Shown here piece by piece: positions 29,693 through 37,788 of a stretch of 64,000 nucleotides of DNA. The DNA comes from Bog-473 sp963755375 (GTDB taxonomy: Bacteria; Actinomycetota; Acidimicrobiia; Acidimicrobiales; RAAP-2): positions 36,403 through 100,402 of the forward strand of contig CAVWKG010000007.1 of the NCBI GenBank assembly GCA_963755375.1. Reading direction: 5' to 3'. The notes beneath the pieces are model-generated. The model searched no databases, was not told the DNA's origin, and saw only the letters and a program-made list of their open reading frames with translations. Position 1 is the stretch's first letter, and each line of letters starts with the position of its first letter. The translations under genes and the position numbers were made by a program.

Positions 29693-30580
29693 ATGCCTAC
29701 GCTCACACCCGAGCTGAAGCAACGATGGGACTCCGACGGGTGGTGCATTTTACCCGACGTGATCCCGGCCGCCGAACTGGCCGCGGCGCAGGACGCCGTG
29801 CACCGACACTTTCCAACCCCTGCCGAAATGGCACAACAGGGTGGCAGCAGAGCCGGTCAGTGGCACACCTGGGATGCGCCCTGGCCGGAGTTCCCCTTCC
29901 ACAGCTCGCGCCTCAATGCGCTCGTGCTCCACGACGGCGTGATCGACCTCGCTGAGGGGCTGCTCGGCACCGAGGATCTCACGCTCTACATGGGCATCGC
30001 GACGGCGAAGTACGCGCACCAGGCCTCGGGTTACAACCAGCTCCTGCACGCCGACTATCCCAACCACATGCTCGTCGTACCCCGACACGAACTCGGCTAC
30101 CAGCAGGTGGAGTTCTTCGTCTACCTGACCGACGTCGCGGCCGAAGACGGCGCCACCCGGTTCGTCTCATGGCAGAAGACGAAGGACATTCCCATCGAGA
30201 GGCACACGCTCAACTACATGGAGTATGCCGAGCTCTACGCCGACCCCTCGGTTGCGGCAGCGGCCGCCGGATCGGTCGTCGCCTACCGTCCCGACGTATA
30301 CCACCGGTCGACGGACTTCACCGATCCCACCCGGTACCGCGTCATGCTCCACGTCTCGTTTCGTCACCGTGAAGCCGGCTGGGGCGGCTACCAGGCCTGG
30401 CCCTTCCGCGGCTTCTCGCCCGAGCTCGCGAAGTACGTGCAGCAGGCGACGCCGCGCCAGCTCGCGCTCATGGGCGTACCGGCGCCGGGCCATCCCTATT
30501 GGAACGAGGCGACACTCGCCGGCGTCCAAGCCCGCTACCCCGGCCTCGATATGAGCCCCTGGAGGGAGGCGCTGGCCTGA
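29693..30580 (+). CDS. Phytanoyl-CoA dioxygenase (PhyH) family protein
   Basis: A 295-residue Fe(II)/2-oxoglutarate-dependent oxygenase. The metal triad is visible as HxD in LLHADYPNH and a distal His in DVYHRSTDF, with a likely 2-oxoglutarate Arg in TRYRVMLHVSFRHR. PhyH-family enzymes hydroxylate varied small molecules; the substrate is not predictable. ATG 29693 has no Shine-Dalgarno but an AT-rich -10-like GATTATCC lies about 10 bp upstream, so a leaderless transcript is possible. Divergent from the helicase and convergent with the amidase. Confidence 0.9.
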   Translation: MPTLTPELKQRWDSDGWCILPDVIPAAELAAAQDAVHRHFPTPAEMAQQGGSRAGQWHTWDAPWPEFPFHSSRLNALVLHDGVIDLAEGLLGTEDLTLYMGIATAKYAHQASGYNQLLHADYPNHMLVVPRHELGYQQVEFFVYLTDVAAEDGATRFVSWQKTKDIPIERHTLNYMEYAELYADPSVAAAAAGSVVAYRPDVYHRSTDFTDPTRYRVMLHVSFRHREAGWGGYQAWPFRGFSPELAKYVQQATPRQLALMGVPAPGHPYWNEATLAGVQARYPGLDMSPWREALA

Positions 30581-30583
30581 CGG

Positions 30584-31999
30584 TCACGCGCGCAGGGGCG
30601 CACCAGGTACGACCTGTGGCCAGGGCATCTCGCGTTCCGCCACCAGCGCCAAATCGAGCAGCAACGGTTCGCGGTGGTGCCCGGCCAACACCTGCAGTCC
30701 GACCGGCAACCCGTCGACCAGCCCCGCCGGGATGGTCGCCGCCGGGCTGCCGTTGAGGTTGGACGGCGCCGTCAGCGCCGCCTGGTTCATGATGGCCCGG
30801 ACGAAACCGATCTCGTGGACAAGATCCCGGCCGGGGATCGTCGAGGGTGGTGGCCCCTCCGCCCTGAAGGCGACGTCCGGATGCGTCGAGCAGAACACGA
30901 AATCGGCCTGGTCGAAGAGGTCGGCCATCGCACCGTTCAGCTGCCGGCGGTAGCGCTCAATGGATGCGGCCCTCTCGAGGGTGTAGCGCTCCCGGGCGCT
31001 TTCGAGACCGGCGGCGATCTCGCACGACAATTCGTCGACGCGGTCGGGATAGGCATCGCCCAAGTCGGCCACCAAGGGCGGCTGATTCGCCATGGCCCAC
31101 GCACCGCGGAGCGGCGGAAGGGTCGACGATACCGTGACGACGCGGAGCCCGGCCGTCCGAGCCAGGTGCGCGGCCTGCGCGGCGACGAGCACGGCAACCT
31201 CCTCCCGGACCTGCGCGATCCCCAGATCGACCAGGATCGCAGCCGTCATGCCGGACAGATCGTGCGTGCCGAGGTCGGCCTCCCACCCCTCGACCCGGGG
31301 AAGGCTGAGCGGGTCACGGCGGTCAAACCCGTTGCAGGCGTCGAAGTAGCGCGCCGTGTCACGCACCGACCGGGTGAGGACCCCTTTTACGGTGGTCATC
31401 GGCTCAATGGTGCCGTCAGGACCCTTCGGGATCCGCCCATAGGTCGCCTTCAACCCGAACAGCCCGCTGAAGCCCGCCGGTCCCCGGATGGACCCCCCAC
31501 CGTCGCTGCCCGTGGCGATCGGGAGGAGTCCCCCGGCGACCGCCGCTGCCGTGCCACCCGACGACCCACCCGGGGTGCGCCCGGGGTTCCACGGATTGCG
31601 CGTCGTCCCGTGCAATTCGGTCGACGTGCAGTTAATGCCTCCGAACTCGGGGGCCGTCGTCTGAGCCGCCAGCACGGCACCGGTGGCGCGCAGGCGAGCC
31701 AGCGACGTGTCGTCATGGGTGGCAACCCGATCCCGGAAGAGCACGGATGCCTCCGTAGAGGGCCACCCCTCGACCTTCTCGAGCTCCTTGACGCCGAAGG
31801 GCACGCCACCGAAGGGCAGCGACACGTCGGCCCGGCGCGCTGCCTCCTTGGCCCGGTCGAAGTCAGTGAAACTGAACGCGTTGAGCGGCGACTCCCCGAT
31901 GGCAGCGATGGAGGACTCGAGGGCCTCCAGGGGCGACAACGTCCCGGCCCGGAAGGCATCGACCAGGCTGCTTGCGTCTCCCAACCATGGCGTGCTCAC
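30584..31999 (-). CDS. Amidase (amidase signature family)
   Basis: A 471-residue hydrolase with the Ser-cisSer-Lys triad: Lys in GGVPFGVKELEKVEG, the Gly/Ser signature PGGSSGGTAAAVAGG and nucleophile region GSDGGGSIRGPAGFSGLFGL. The C-terminal part (NLNGSPAATIPAGLVDGLPV) closes the fold. The family hydrolyses amides of varied carboxylic acids. GTG 31999 (MSTPWLGDAS) is chosen; the frame is open further upstream but overlaps the divergent gene's promoter. Divergent from the D-threonine-aldolase-like gene 61 bp away. Confidence 0.93.
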   Translation of the reverse strand: MSTPWLGDASSLVDAFRAGTLSPLEALESSIAAIGESPLNAFSFTDFDRAKEAARRADVSLPFGGVPFGVKELEKVEGWPSTEASVLFRDRVATHDDTSLARLRATGAVLAAQTTAPEFGGINCTSTELHGTTRNPWNPGRTPGGSSGGTAAAVAGGLLPIATGSDGGGSIRGPAGFSGLFGLKATYGRIPKGPDGTIEPMTTVKGVLTRSVRDTARYFDACNGFDRRDPLSLPRVEGWEADLGTHDLSGMTAAILVDLGIAQVREEVAVLVAAQAAHLARTAGLRVVTVSSTLPPLRGAWAMANQPPLVADLGDAYPDRVDELSCEIAAGLESARERYTLERAASIERYRRQLNGAMADLFDQADFVFCSTHPDVAFRAEGPPPSTIPGRDLVHEIGFVRAIMNQAALTAPSNLNGSPAATIPAGLVDGLPVGLQVLAGHHREPLLLDLALVAEREMPWPQVVPGAPLRA

Positions 32000-32060
32000 G
32001 CGCGGACAGTACTCCCCGACCCTCCTTCGCGTCGGGGTGACGGTCGGTAGCGTGCCAGGT

Positions 32061-33053
32061 ATGAGGATCACCGAGCTCACGACACCAGCGCTCCTGGTGG
32101 ACGCGCACCGGCTGGACGGCAACCTCCGGACCATGGCCGAGGCCCAGCCGGGAATTCGGTTGCGGCCGCACGTGAAGGCGCACAAGTGCACCGCATTGGC
32201 GACCCGCCAGGCGGCGCTCGGCCACACCGGCTTCACCTGCGCAACCGTGCGCGAGATGGAGGGGATGGTACGAGCGGGACTGGGTCAGGACCTCCTCCTG
32301 GCCAACGAGGTGGTCGACGCGGCTCGGCTGGGCGCGCTCGCCCGGGCGGGCGCACGCATCACCGTCGCCGTCGACTCCGATGCGACGATCGAGGCGGCGG
32401 CGCACGCTGGCGTGCCCGAGGTGCTGATCGACGTCAATGTGGGCCTCCCCCGCTGCGGTTGCCCGCCCCACGAGGCCGGCCGGCTGGCCGATCGTGCCCG
32501 AGCGGCCGGCCTCAACGTGCGTGGGGTCATGGGGTACGAGGGCCATATCGTCGGCCTGGAGGACCGGGCCGCCCGCACCGCCATGCTGGAGGATTCCATG
32601 GGTCAGCTGACCCTGGCCGCCGTTCAGGTGGGCGCCGAGGTGATTTCCGCGGGCGGCACCGGGACATACGACCTCAACTCCTGGGCTACCGAGATTCAAG
32701 CCGGCTCCTATGCCCTCATGGACACGGCCTACGGCAAGCTCGGGCTGCCCTTCACCCAGGCGCTCTCCATCCTGTCCACGGTGATCTCCGTATCAGCGAG
32801 TTGGGCCGTGGCCGACTGCGGGCTCAAGGCGCTGGGTATGGATCACGGCGACCCGACTGTCGAAGGAGCCGACGTGTGGTTCTGTTCGGATGAACACCTG
32901 ACGTTCGTCCCTTCTTCTCCACTTCGTGTCGGCGACCGCATTCGGGTGCTCCCCGCGCATGTCGACCCGACGGTGGCGTACCACGACTCCCTCTACGTGG
33001 TCGACGGCGACGAGGTCGTCGAGCGCTGGGACGTCGACCTGCGGGGCTGGTGA
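32061..33053 (+). CDS. PLP-dependent D-threonine aldolase-like (alanine racemase fold) protein
   Basis: A 330-residue fold-type III PLP enzyme. The PLP Lys is in RLRPHVKAHKCTALA; barrel strands include VPEVLIDVNVGLPRCG and AEVISAGGTGTYDL; the C-terminal domain has the metal-site pattern SDEHLTF and VLPAHVDPTVAYHDSLYVV, with the HxxxxxD-type metal ligands of D-threonine aldolase/D-serine dehydratase (DSD1). It probably cleaves or dehydrates a beta-hydroxy D-amino acid. ATG 32061. Confidence 0.9.
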   Translation: MRITELTTPALLVDAHRLDGNLRTMAEAQPGIRLRPHVKAHKCTALATRQAALGHTGFTCATVREMEGMVRAGLGQDLLLANEVVDAARLGALARAGARITVAVDSDATIEAAAHAGVPEVLIDVNVGLPRCGCPPHEAGRLADRARAAGLNVRGVMGYEGHIVGLEDRAARTAMLEDSMGQLTLAAVQVGAEVISAGGTGTYDLNSWATEIQAGSYALMDTAYGKLGLPFTQALSILSTVISVSASWAVADCGLKALGMDHGDPTVEGADVWFCSDEHLTFVPSSPLRVGDRIRVLPAHVDPTVAYHDSLYVVDGDEVVERWDVDLRGW

Positions 33054-33132
33054 CGGTGGTGACCTTCCGAAGTGAAGACCTCGGAGGGGACACGGTGCCC
33101 CGGTAGGGTCTTGGCCGATAAAGGAGGTCGGT

Positions 33133-33774
33133 ATGGCAGAGGCGACGTTCACGATCGGGGCCGCGGCAGTGTGTAGCGACGGGCCTTGCGGCGCGGTGAG
33201 CAGGGTCGTCGTTGACCCGGTCGCCCGCGAGCTCACCCATCTCGTGGTCGAGCCCGAGCACCGTAGCGGCCTAGGCCGCCTCGTCCCACTCGACATGGTG
33301 GAGGCCGGCACAGGCGAGGTCCGCCTCCGGTTCACGCTCGCCGAGTTCGAGAAGCTCCCCTCCGCCGAGGAGACCGATTTCCTTCCCGGCGGCAGCGGCT
33401 ATGACGCCTATGCCGCGCATGAGGCGTACTACTGGCCCTACTTCGGTCTGGAGGGTGGCGCCGATCCCAGGCTCGCCCTGGCGAGTGCGGTCGAGACCCG
33501 CGACATGCTCCCATCGGGAGAGATCGGCATTCGGCGTGGCGAGGCTGTGCACGCGAGCGATGGCGAGATCGGCCGCGTGGAAGGCTTCGTCGTTGACTCG
33601 GCCCAGGGGCACGTCACGCACGTGCTGCTGCAGGAGGGCCATCTCTGGGGACGGAAGCAGGTCGCCATTCCGATCAGCGCGGTCGAGAAGATCGACCAAG
33701 ACATCGCGGTCAAGCTGACCAAGCATGAGATCGAGGCCCTGCCAGCTGTCGGCGTCGCCGAGATGCACCGGTAG
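33133..33774 (+). CDS. PRC-barrel domain protein
   Basis: A 213-residue soluble protein with two PRC-barrel-like halves: an N-terminal beta domain (VSRVVVDPVARELTHLVVEP) and a clearer C-terminal PRC barrel (GEIGRVEGFVVDSAQGHVTH, VLLQEGHLWGRKQVAIPISA), joined by a Tyr-rich linker (YDAYAAHEAYYWPYFGL). PRC barrels act in RNA processing and photosystem assembly or as small binding modules. Strong ribosome-binding site AAAGGAGG before ATG 33133. It follows the aldolase-like gene by 80 bp. Confidence 0.88.
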   Translation: MAEATFTIGAAAVCSDGPCGAVSRVVVDPVARELTHLVVEPEHRSGLGRLVPLDMVEAGTGEVRLRFTLAEFEKLPSAEETDFLPGGSGYDAYAAHEAYYWPYFGLEGGADPRLALASAVETRDMLPSGEIGIRRGEAVHASDGEIGRVEGFVVDSAQGHVTHVLLQEGHLWGRKQVAIPISAVEKIDQDIAVKLTKHEIEALPAVGVAEMHR

Positions 33775-33802
33775 TCAGGCGGGGCCCGCCTGCTCCCCCG
33801 AG

Positions 33803-35065
33803 TCAGCTTCTTCCGTTCCCCCCGACCTCGGGCGGTGCGTCGGGGAAGTCGCGCAGGGCGCGCATCGGCGACGCGACCAGCCAGACTCCCGCCAGCGCCT
33901 GTCCCAGGGCGCCGACCCACAGCGTCGCGCGGAGACCGAAGGCCACCCCTAAGGCGCCACCGATGAGGGCGCCGATCGGGAGGACGCCCCAGACCACGAA
34001 GCGCACGGTGGCGTTCATGCGGCCAAGCAGCCGGTCGGGACACAGGCGCTGGCGGAAACTCACCTGGTTCACGTTGTAGACAACCGCCGAGAATCCCACC
34101 AGAAGCATGCCGAAGCCGAAGTAGAGGAGTCCGGCACCGGGCATGGTGAGCGGGATCAGCAGAGCCCCGATGCTGGCGGCGATTCCGATGATGGTGGCCC
34201 GCGCTCCGCCAAAGCGGCGGGCGATCGGCCCGGCGACGAACGCGCCGAGCACACCGCCGACGCCACCCATGGTGAAGAGCAGGCCGATCACCCCGGGTGA
34301 GGCATGGACCTGGCGCACCAGGAAGAGAATCTCGACGGCGGCGGCGATGCCGCTGAACAGGTTGGCGGTGGCGGTGGTCGCCGCGATGGCCCGCAAGAGC
34401 GCGTTGCCGAACACGAAACGGAGGCCTTCGGCGATGCCGTGCACGAGCCGGGGGTGTCCCCCGTCGGGCACGACGGGCTTCGGCTCGGGCGCGCGGATGG
34501 CGCCCACGGCGACGGCGGACACGACGAAGCTCGCGGAATCGACGGCGACCGCGGCGGAGCTGCCGATGGCCTGGACGAGGCCACCGGCCACGCTCGGGCC
34601 GGCCACCGCCGCCACCTGCGCGCTGCCCGTGAGCTTGGCGTTGCCCTCAACCAGGTGGTCGCGCCCGACCAGGGTGGGAAGGTAGGACTGGTAGGCCACG
34701 TCGAAGAACACGGTGAGGATGCCCGTCGCGAGCGTGACAACGAAGAGTTGGGCGAGCGTGAGATCACCGAGGGCGTAGGCGATCGGTATGGAGCCAAGTG
34801 CGAGCACCCGCCCGAGGTCGGCGCCGATCATCATCCGGCGCCGGCGCATCCGGTCGACCCACACGCCGGCCGGAAGACCCACGATGAGAAAGGCGGCCGT
34901 CGAGGCCGCGGTGAGCAGTCCCATTTCGAACGTCGTGGCATGCAGCGTCCGCACCGCCAGAAGCGGGATGGCAAGAAGGCTCACTTGCGAACCCAGCTCG
35001 CTGACGGTCTCGCCGCCCCAGAGCAGCCTGAAATCGCCGTGACGCAGGAGGGCACCCTTGGGCAT
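33803..35065 (-). CDS. MFS transporter
   Basis: A 420-residue protein with 12 predicted helices and the MFS-3/enterobactin-exporter-like start FRLLWGGETVSELGSQVS, the loop 2-3 motif GVWVDRMRRRRMMIGADLGR, and central loop around residue 200. Such proteins export drugs or siderophores, but no substrate can be assigned. Start ATG 35065. Convergent with the PRC-barrel gene. Confidence 0.9.
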   Translation of the reverse strand: MPKGALLRHGDFRLLWGGETVSELGSQVSLLAIPLLAVRTLHATTFEMGLLTAASTAAFLIVGLPAGVWVDRMRRRRMMIGADLGRVLALGSIPIAYALGDLTLAQLFVVTLATGILTVFFDVAYQSYLPTLVGRDHLVEGNAKLTGSAQVAAVAGPSVAGGLVQAIGSSAAVAVDSASFVVSAVAVGAIRAPEPKPVVPDGGHPRLVHGIAEGLRFVFGNALLRAIAATTATANLFSGIAAAVEILFLVRQVHASPGVIGLLFTMGGVGGVLGAFVAGPIARRFGGARATIIGIAASIGALLIPLTMPGAGLLYFGFGMLLVGFSAVVYNVNQVSFRQRLCPDRLLGRMNATVRFVVWGVLPIGALIGGALGVAFGLRATLWVGALGQALAGVWLVASPMRALRDFPDAPPEVGGNGRS

Positions 35066-35161
35066 CGGCGGACCCTAACGCGAGGCGCGCATTGTGCCCG
35101 GCGTCATCGAGCGGCCGGCGCGTTGCCTCTCTCGCCCACCTGTCTGGGATAGACCGGTACC

Positions 35162-35925
35162 GTGCGTGGCCACCGGATGGTCATAGGCTTTGCCGCCATC
35201 ACGCTGTGCGCCTGGTGCGGTTGGGTCAGCGGCTACCACCGGACGACGGGGGCTGCGGAGACCACGTGGCTCGTGACCGTGGTGGCGGTCATGCTCGTCG
35301 ACGTCGCGCTCTGGCGTGGGCGGACCGGTCGGCGCCTGGGCTGGCGTCTCGAACCGGTGGGCGACCCCTGGCCACGCGAAGGCCGCGGCGGCAGTAGGCC
35401 GGCGCTCCGCAGCGTGGCGCCATGGCTGGCGCTCATCGTGGTGGTGCTGGCCTGGGAGGTGCTCGGCATCGATACCGGACCGCACCAGTACCACCTGACG
35501 ATTCAGCGCGCTGGCCCAGGCCTACCGGCCGCTGAACGCCGCCCTCCTTCTCGGGTGGGTGCTCGTCGGGATCGCCTACGAGGCAGCACGTGTGCGGGCG
35601 CCGTTCAGCCACGTGTGGGCATCGGGTGAACCGAGAGATCCCTCCCCGTCTGAGAACGGGAGCGCGTCTGCCGCGGCAATGGGGACGGCGGGAATCCACC
35701 ACGGCGTTCCGGCTCTGCTCCTGCCGCCTAGTCCACCCGCCGGAGTCGCGTTCTGGGTGGCAGTTCCCCTCGCTGCCGTTCTCATCGACATCGTCGCGCG
35801 TCGCTCCCACGGTCGGAGGGCGAACGCAGAAGAAATTCGTCAGGTTCATCTCCACACCGCGCCTGGCGAATGTGGCTCTTGTCGCCGCCTGGGGATTTGC
35901 CGGCTACCACCTGTTCGCACGCTGA
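35162..35925 (+). pseudogene. Membrane protein gene broken by two frameshifts
   Basis: Three frames in succession give one protein-like product. Frame A (GTG 35162 to ~35500): helices FAAITLCAWCGWVSG, TWLVTVVAVMLVDVALW and LALIVVVLAWEVLGID. Frame B (~35502-35810): FSALAQAYRPLNAALLLGWV, then PAGVAFWVAVPLAAVLIDIV. Frame C (~35820-35925): GGRTQKKFVRFISTPRLANV, then ALVAAWGFAGYHLFAR, stop. The intact protein would have ~250 residues and five or six helices. Family not recognised. Two single-base breaks in one gene suggest real decay or poor local read quality. Confidence 0.6.
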
Positions 35926-36003
35926 GAATCGGATCTCCCGCTCCGCAGCACGAAGGGATCGGCCGCCTTCAGCCCCTCCGCGGCGAGCCGTCCGTGCCCC
36001 CCC

Positions 36004-36465
36004 TTACGGAGCGGTCACCAGTGCGTCGAGCCGGGCCAACGTCAACTCCATGTCCCGGCGCGTCTTTTTCGAGTAGATATCGCCGAGCTTCAAGAGCACT
36101 CGCTGGTGGTCGGTGGAGATGTCCCAGGATTCCCTCACCAGCGTGCGCTCTCCGCGAGGTTCCAATTCGTAGCGCCAGATCCGACCTGCGACGTAGGGCT
36201 CCAGCTTGCCCTTGGGGCCGGTCTGCCAGGCAATCCGACGATTCTCCTCGAAGTCCACGACGGTGTTCACCGTCGAATAACGAACGCCCAACTTCATCCC
36301 CATGCCGAACGTCACGCCAAGAGCAAGGCGCGACACGTCCGGTTCGTTCGCTTCTTGGAGCATTCCCGAGCCATCGATCAGCGCGTGTTTGGCCGGGTTG
36401 GCCAGGACATCGAAGATCACCTCCGGCGGGGCACTGATGAGCCGCTCGACCGTGAACACGTTCAT
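36004..36465 (-). CDS. SRPBCC (START-like) family protein
   Basis: A 153-residue polyketide-cyclase/START-like protein: VERLISAPPEVIFDVLANP near the N-terminus, NTVVDFEENRRIAWQTGPKG, YELEPRGERTLVRESWD and a long C-terminal helix. The fold has a hydrophobic cavity for lipids or polyketide-like ligands. ATG 36465 follows CAGGGGGT; an upstream in-frame start at 36522 was not used. Confidence 0.88.
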   Translation of the reverse strand: MNVFTVERLISAPPEVIFDVLANPAKHALIDGSGMLQEANEPDVSRLALGVTFGMGMKLGVRYSTVNTVVDFEENRRIAWQTGPKGKLEPYVAGRIWRYELEPRGERTLVRESWDISTDHQRVLLKLGDIYSKKTRRDMELTLARLDALVTAP

Positions 36466-36616
36466 TTTTCGACCCCCTGACTGCTCGACCGCCGCTACTC
36501 GAATCGGCTCGGTGCAATCCACGCTGCCGCATCATCCTTCTGACGAGGGCCTGACTGCAATACGGGCGAGAGGGACGGACGGATCGTGGACACCCACCTC
36601 TCCGCGGCAATCTGCA

Positions 36617-36811
36617 TCAACGAGCCTCGATGGCGCCCTTTGTTCCGTGCTCCTTGTGCCAAACGTCAATGAGGGCATTGGTGGCGATTCTCGTGTTGTC
36701 ACCCTCCGCGCTTCCGAGCCACCCGCACGAGCACAGCCCCACGATGCCCACCCTTCCGACCACGCTCGTGACATGCGAACTGATCTGAACGATCTTGTGC
36801 TCGCTCCCCAT
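36617..36811 (-). CDS. Small protein with CSCGW motif, unknown function
   Basis: A 64-residue reading frame with GGGAGG four bases before ATG 36811. It contains LCSCGWLGSAEGDNTRIATN and ends NALIDVWHKEHGTKGAIEAR. The CxC-Trp element followed by a short helix with a conserved-looking WxxEH pattern resembles short actinobacterial proteins with a single Cys pair. No function assigned. It lies alone between the SRPBCC gene and the accessory region. Confidence 0.55.
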   Translation of the reverse strand: MGSEHKIVQISSHVTSVVGRVGIVGLCSCGWLGSAEGDNTRIATNALIDVWHKEHGTKGAIEAR

Positions 36812-37194
36812 GCGACCTCCCGATGCTGCCCAGGGCCGCTTCAAGGCGAGCCCGTTTCGTTTCAAACGGCGGTTGCGAAGGTTAACCCCTCTGGTCCGCC
36901 GGCGTTCACAAGCCACCGTCGACTGCGTCAGCCCCAGGGGAATGCGACGATCGCCATGGCCGAAGCTCCCACTTCCTGTACGCAACTTCAAAAGCGGGCA
37001 CCCGCACCCGGGGTGAAGCGGTGACTCTGGCCCTTGGTGGTAATCCCCAGAGCTGCGTCACAGCCCGAGTCTCGGCAACGCAGTGTCCGATCGCTGGCCG
37101 GAGTGCCGGACACGACCAGCCTGAATTGATGGCGCCCAATGCTCCAATGTCGGAGCGAATGGGTTTGTTCGTGAGCCTGTCACCAGGTCTTCCG
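36812..37194. other. Intergenic, nothing recognised
   Basis: About 380 bp between the small CSCGW gene and repeat copy A. No coding, RNA or repeat structure recognised. Confidence 0.5.
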
Positions 37195-37497
37195 GGTGGA
37201 GGTGATGGGATTTGAACCCACGGCCTCTACATTGCGAATGTCTGGTTCTCGGCGTTTTGACCAGGGCCTTTCCGGGGACTTGCCTGGTGGTGGAGTTGCG
37301 ATCCCCTCACGTTCCCTCAGGATCCCTCCCGTTCCCTCTCGATAAGGTCACGTAAGGTCACGCCCGAACGGAATCGGAGCGTGACCACGGTCGTACTCAC
37401 GTCCGATCGTCAGGCTCTCGCAATGCGCAGCGAATGGCGATCGTTGCACCCCCTGTCGACGATCACGATCCTCAGCGAGCAATAGGACATCACCGAC
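37195..37497 (-). repeat. tRNA/tmRNA-3'-end repeat, copy A (putative att-like site)
   Basis: On the minus strand the copy ends in a tRNA-like 3' end: T-arm GTGGG-TTCAAAT-CCCAT, acceptor CACCTCC, discriminator A and CCC (no encoded CCA). Before it lies a conserved hairpin (CCAGG...CCTGG at ~37260-37288), then a ladder of ~10-bp direct repeats read on the plus strand: CGATCCCCTCA, CGTTCCCTCA, GGATCCCTCC, CGTTCCCTCT, CGATAAGGTCA, CGTAAGGTCA (37300-37365). Further conserved sequence runs to ~37497. Three more copies occur at 43980, 48912 and 57496 in the same orientation. No 5' half of a tRNA is present. Confidence 0.8.
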
Positions 37498-37515
37498 CCC
37501 CCAATGGGGGGGGTC
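37495..37515. terminator. GC hairpin at the edge of copy A
   Basis: GACCCCCC-AAT-GGGGGGGGTC, a perfect 8-bp stem in a stretch between repeat copy A and the SARP regulator. It could end the minus-strand regulator transcript, whose stop is 275 bp upstream of it; no T-run follows. Confidence 0.35.
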
Positions 37516-37788
37516 GCCCGTTCTTACCGGGTTGGGCTCTATGAGATGCTTGGCCGTCCTCGAGCTCGACCCCCCCCGAGTCGTTGGTCTTCCGTTCGTC
37601 TGTGGCGGAATCACTGGCCGTGCTCGCAGGCGAGCAGCACACACCAGCAGGATTGTTCCTCGCCACGGCCTAGGCCCAGAACTGGGCATTCTCGCTGCTA
37701 GATCCACTCACCTATTGGCGCGCGCTCTAAGCAGCGGACGACTACCGCGCCTGGGTCCGTCCGGCCCAGGCAGGTCTGTGCTCGAAAT

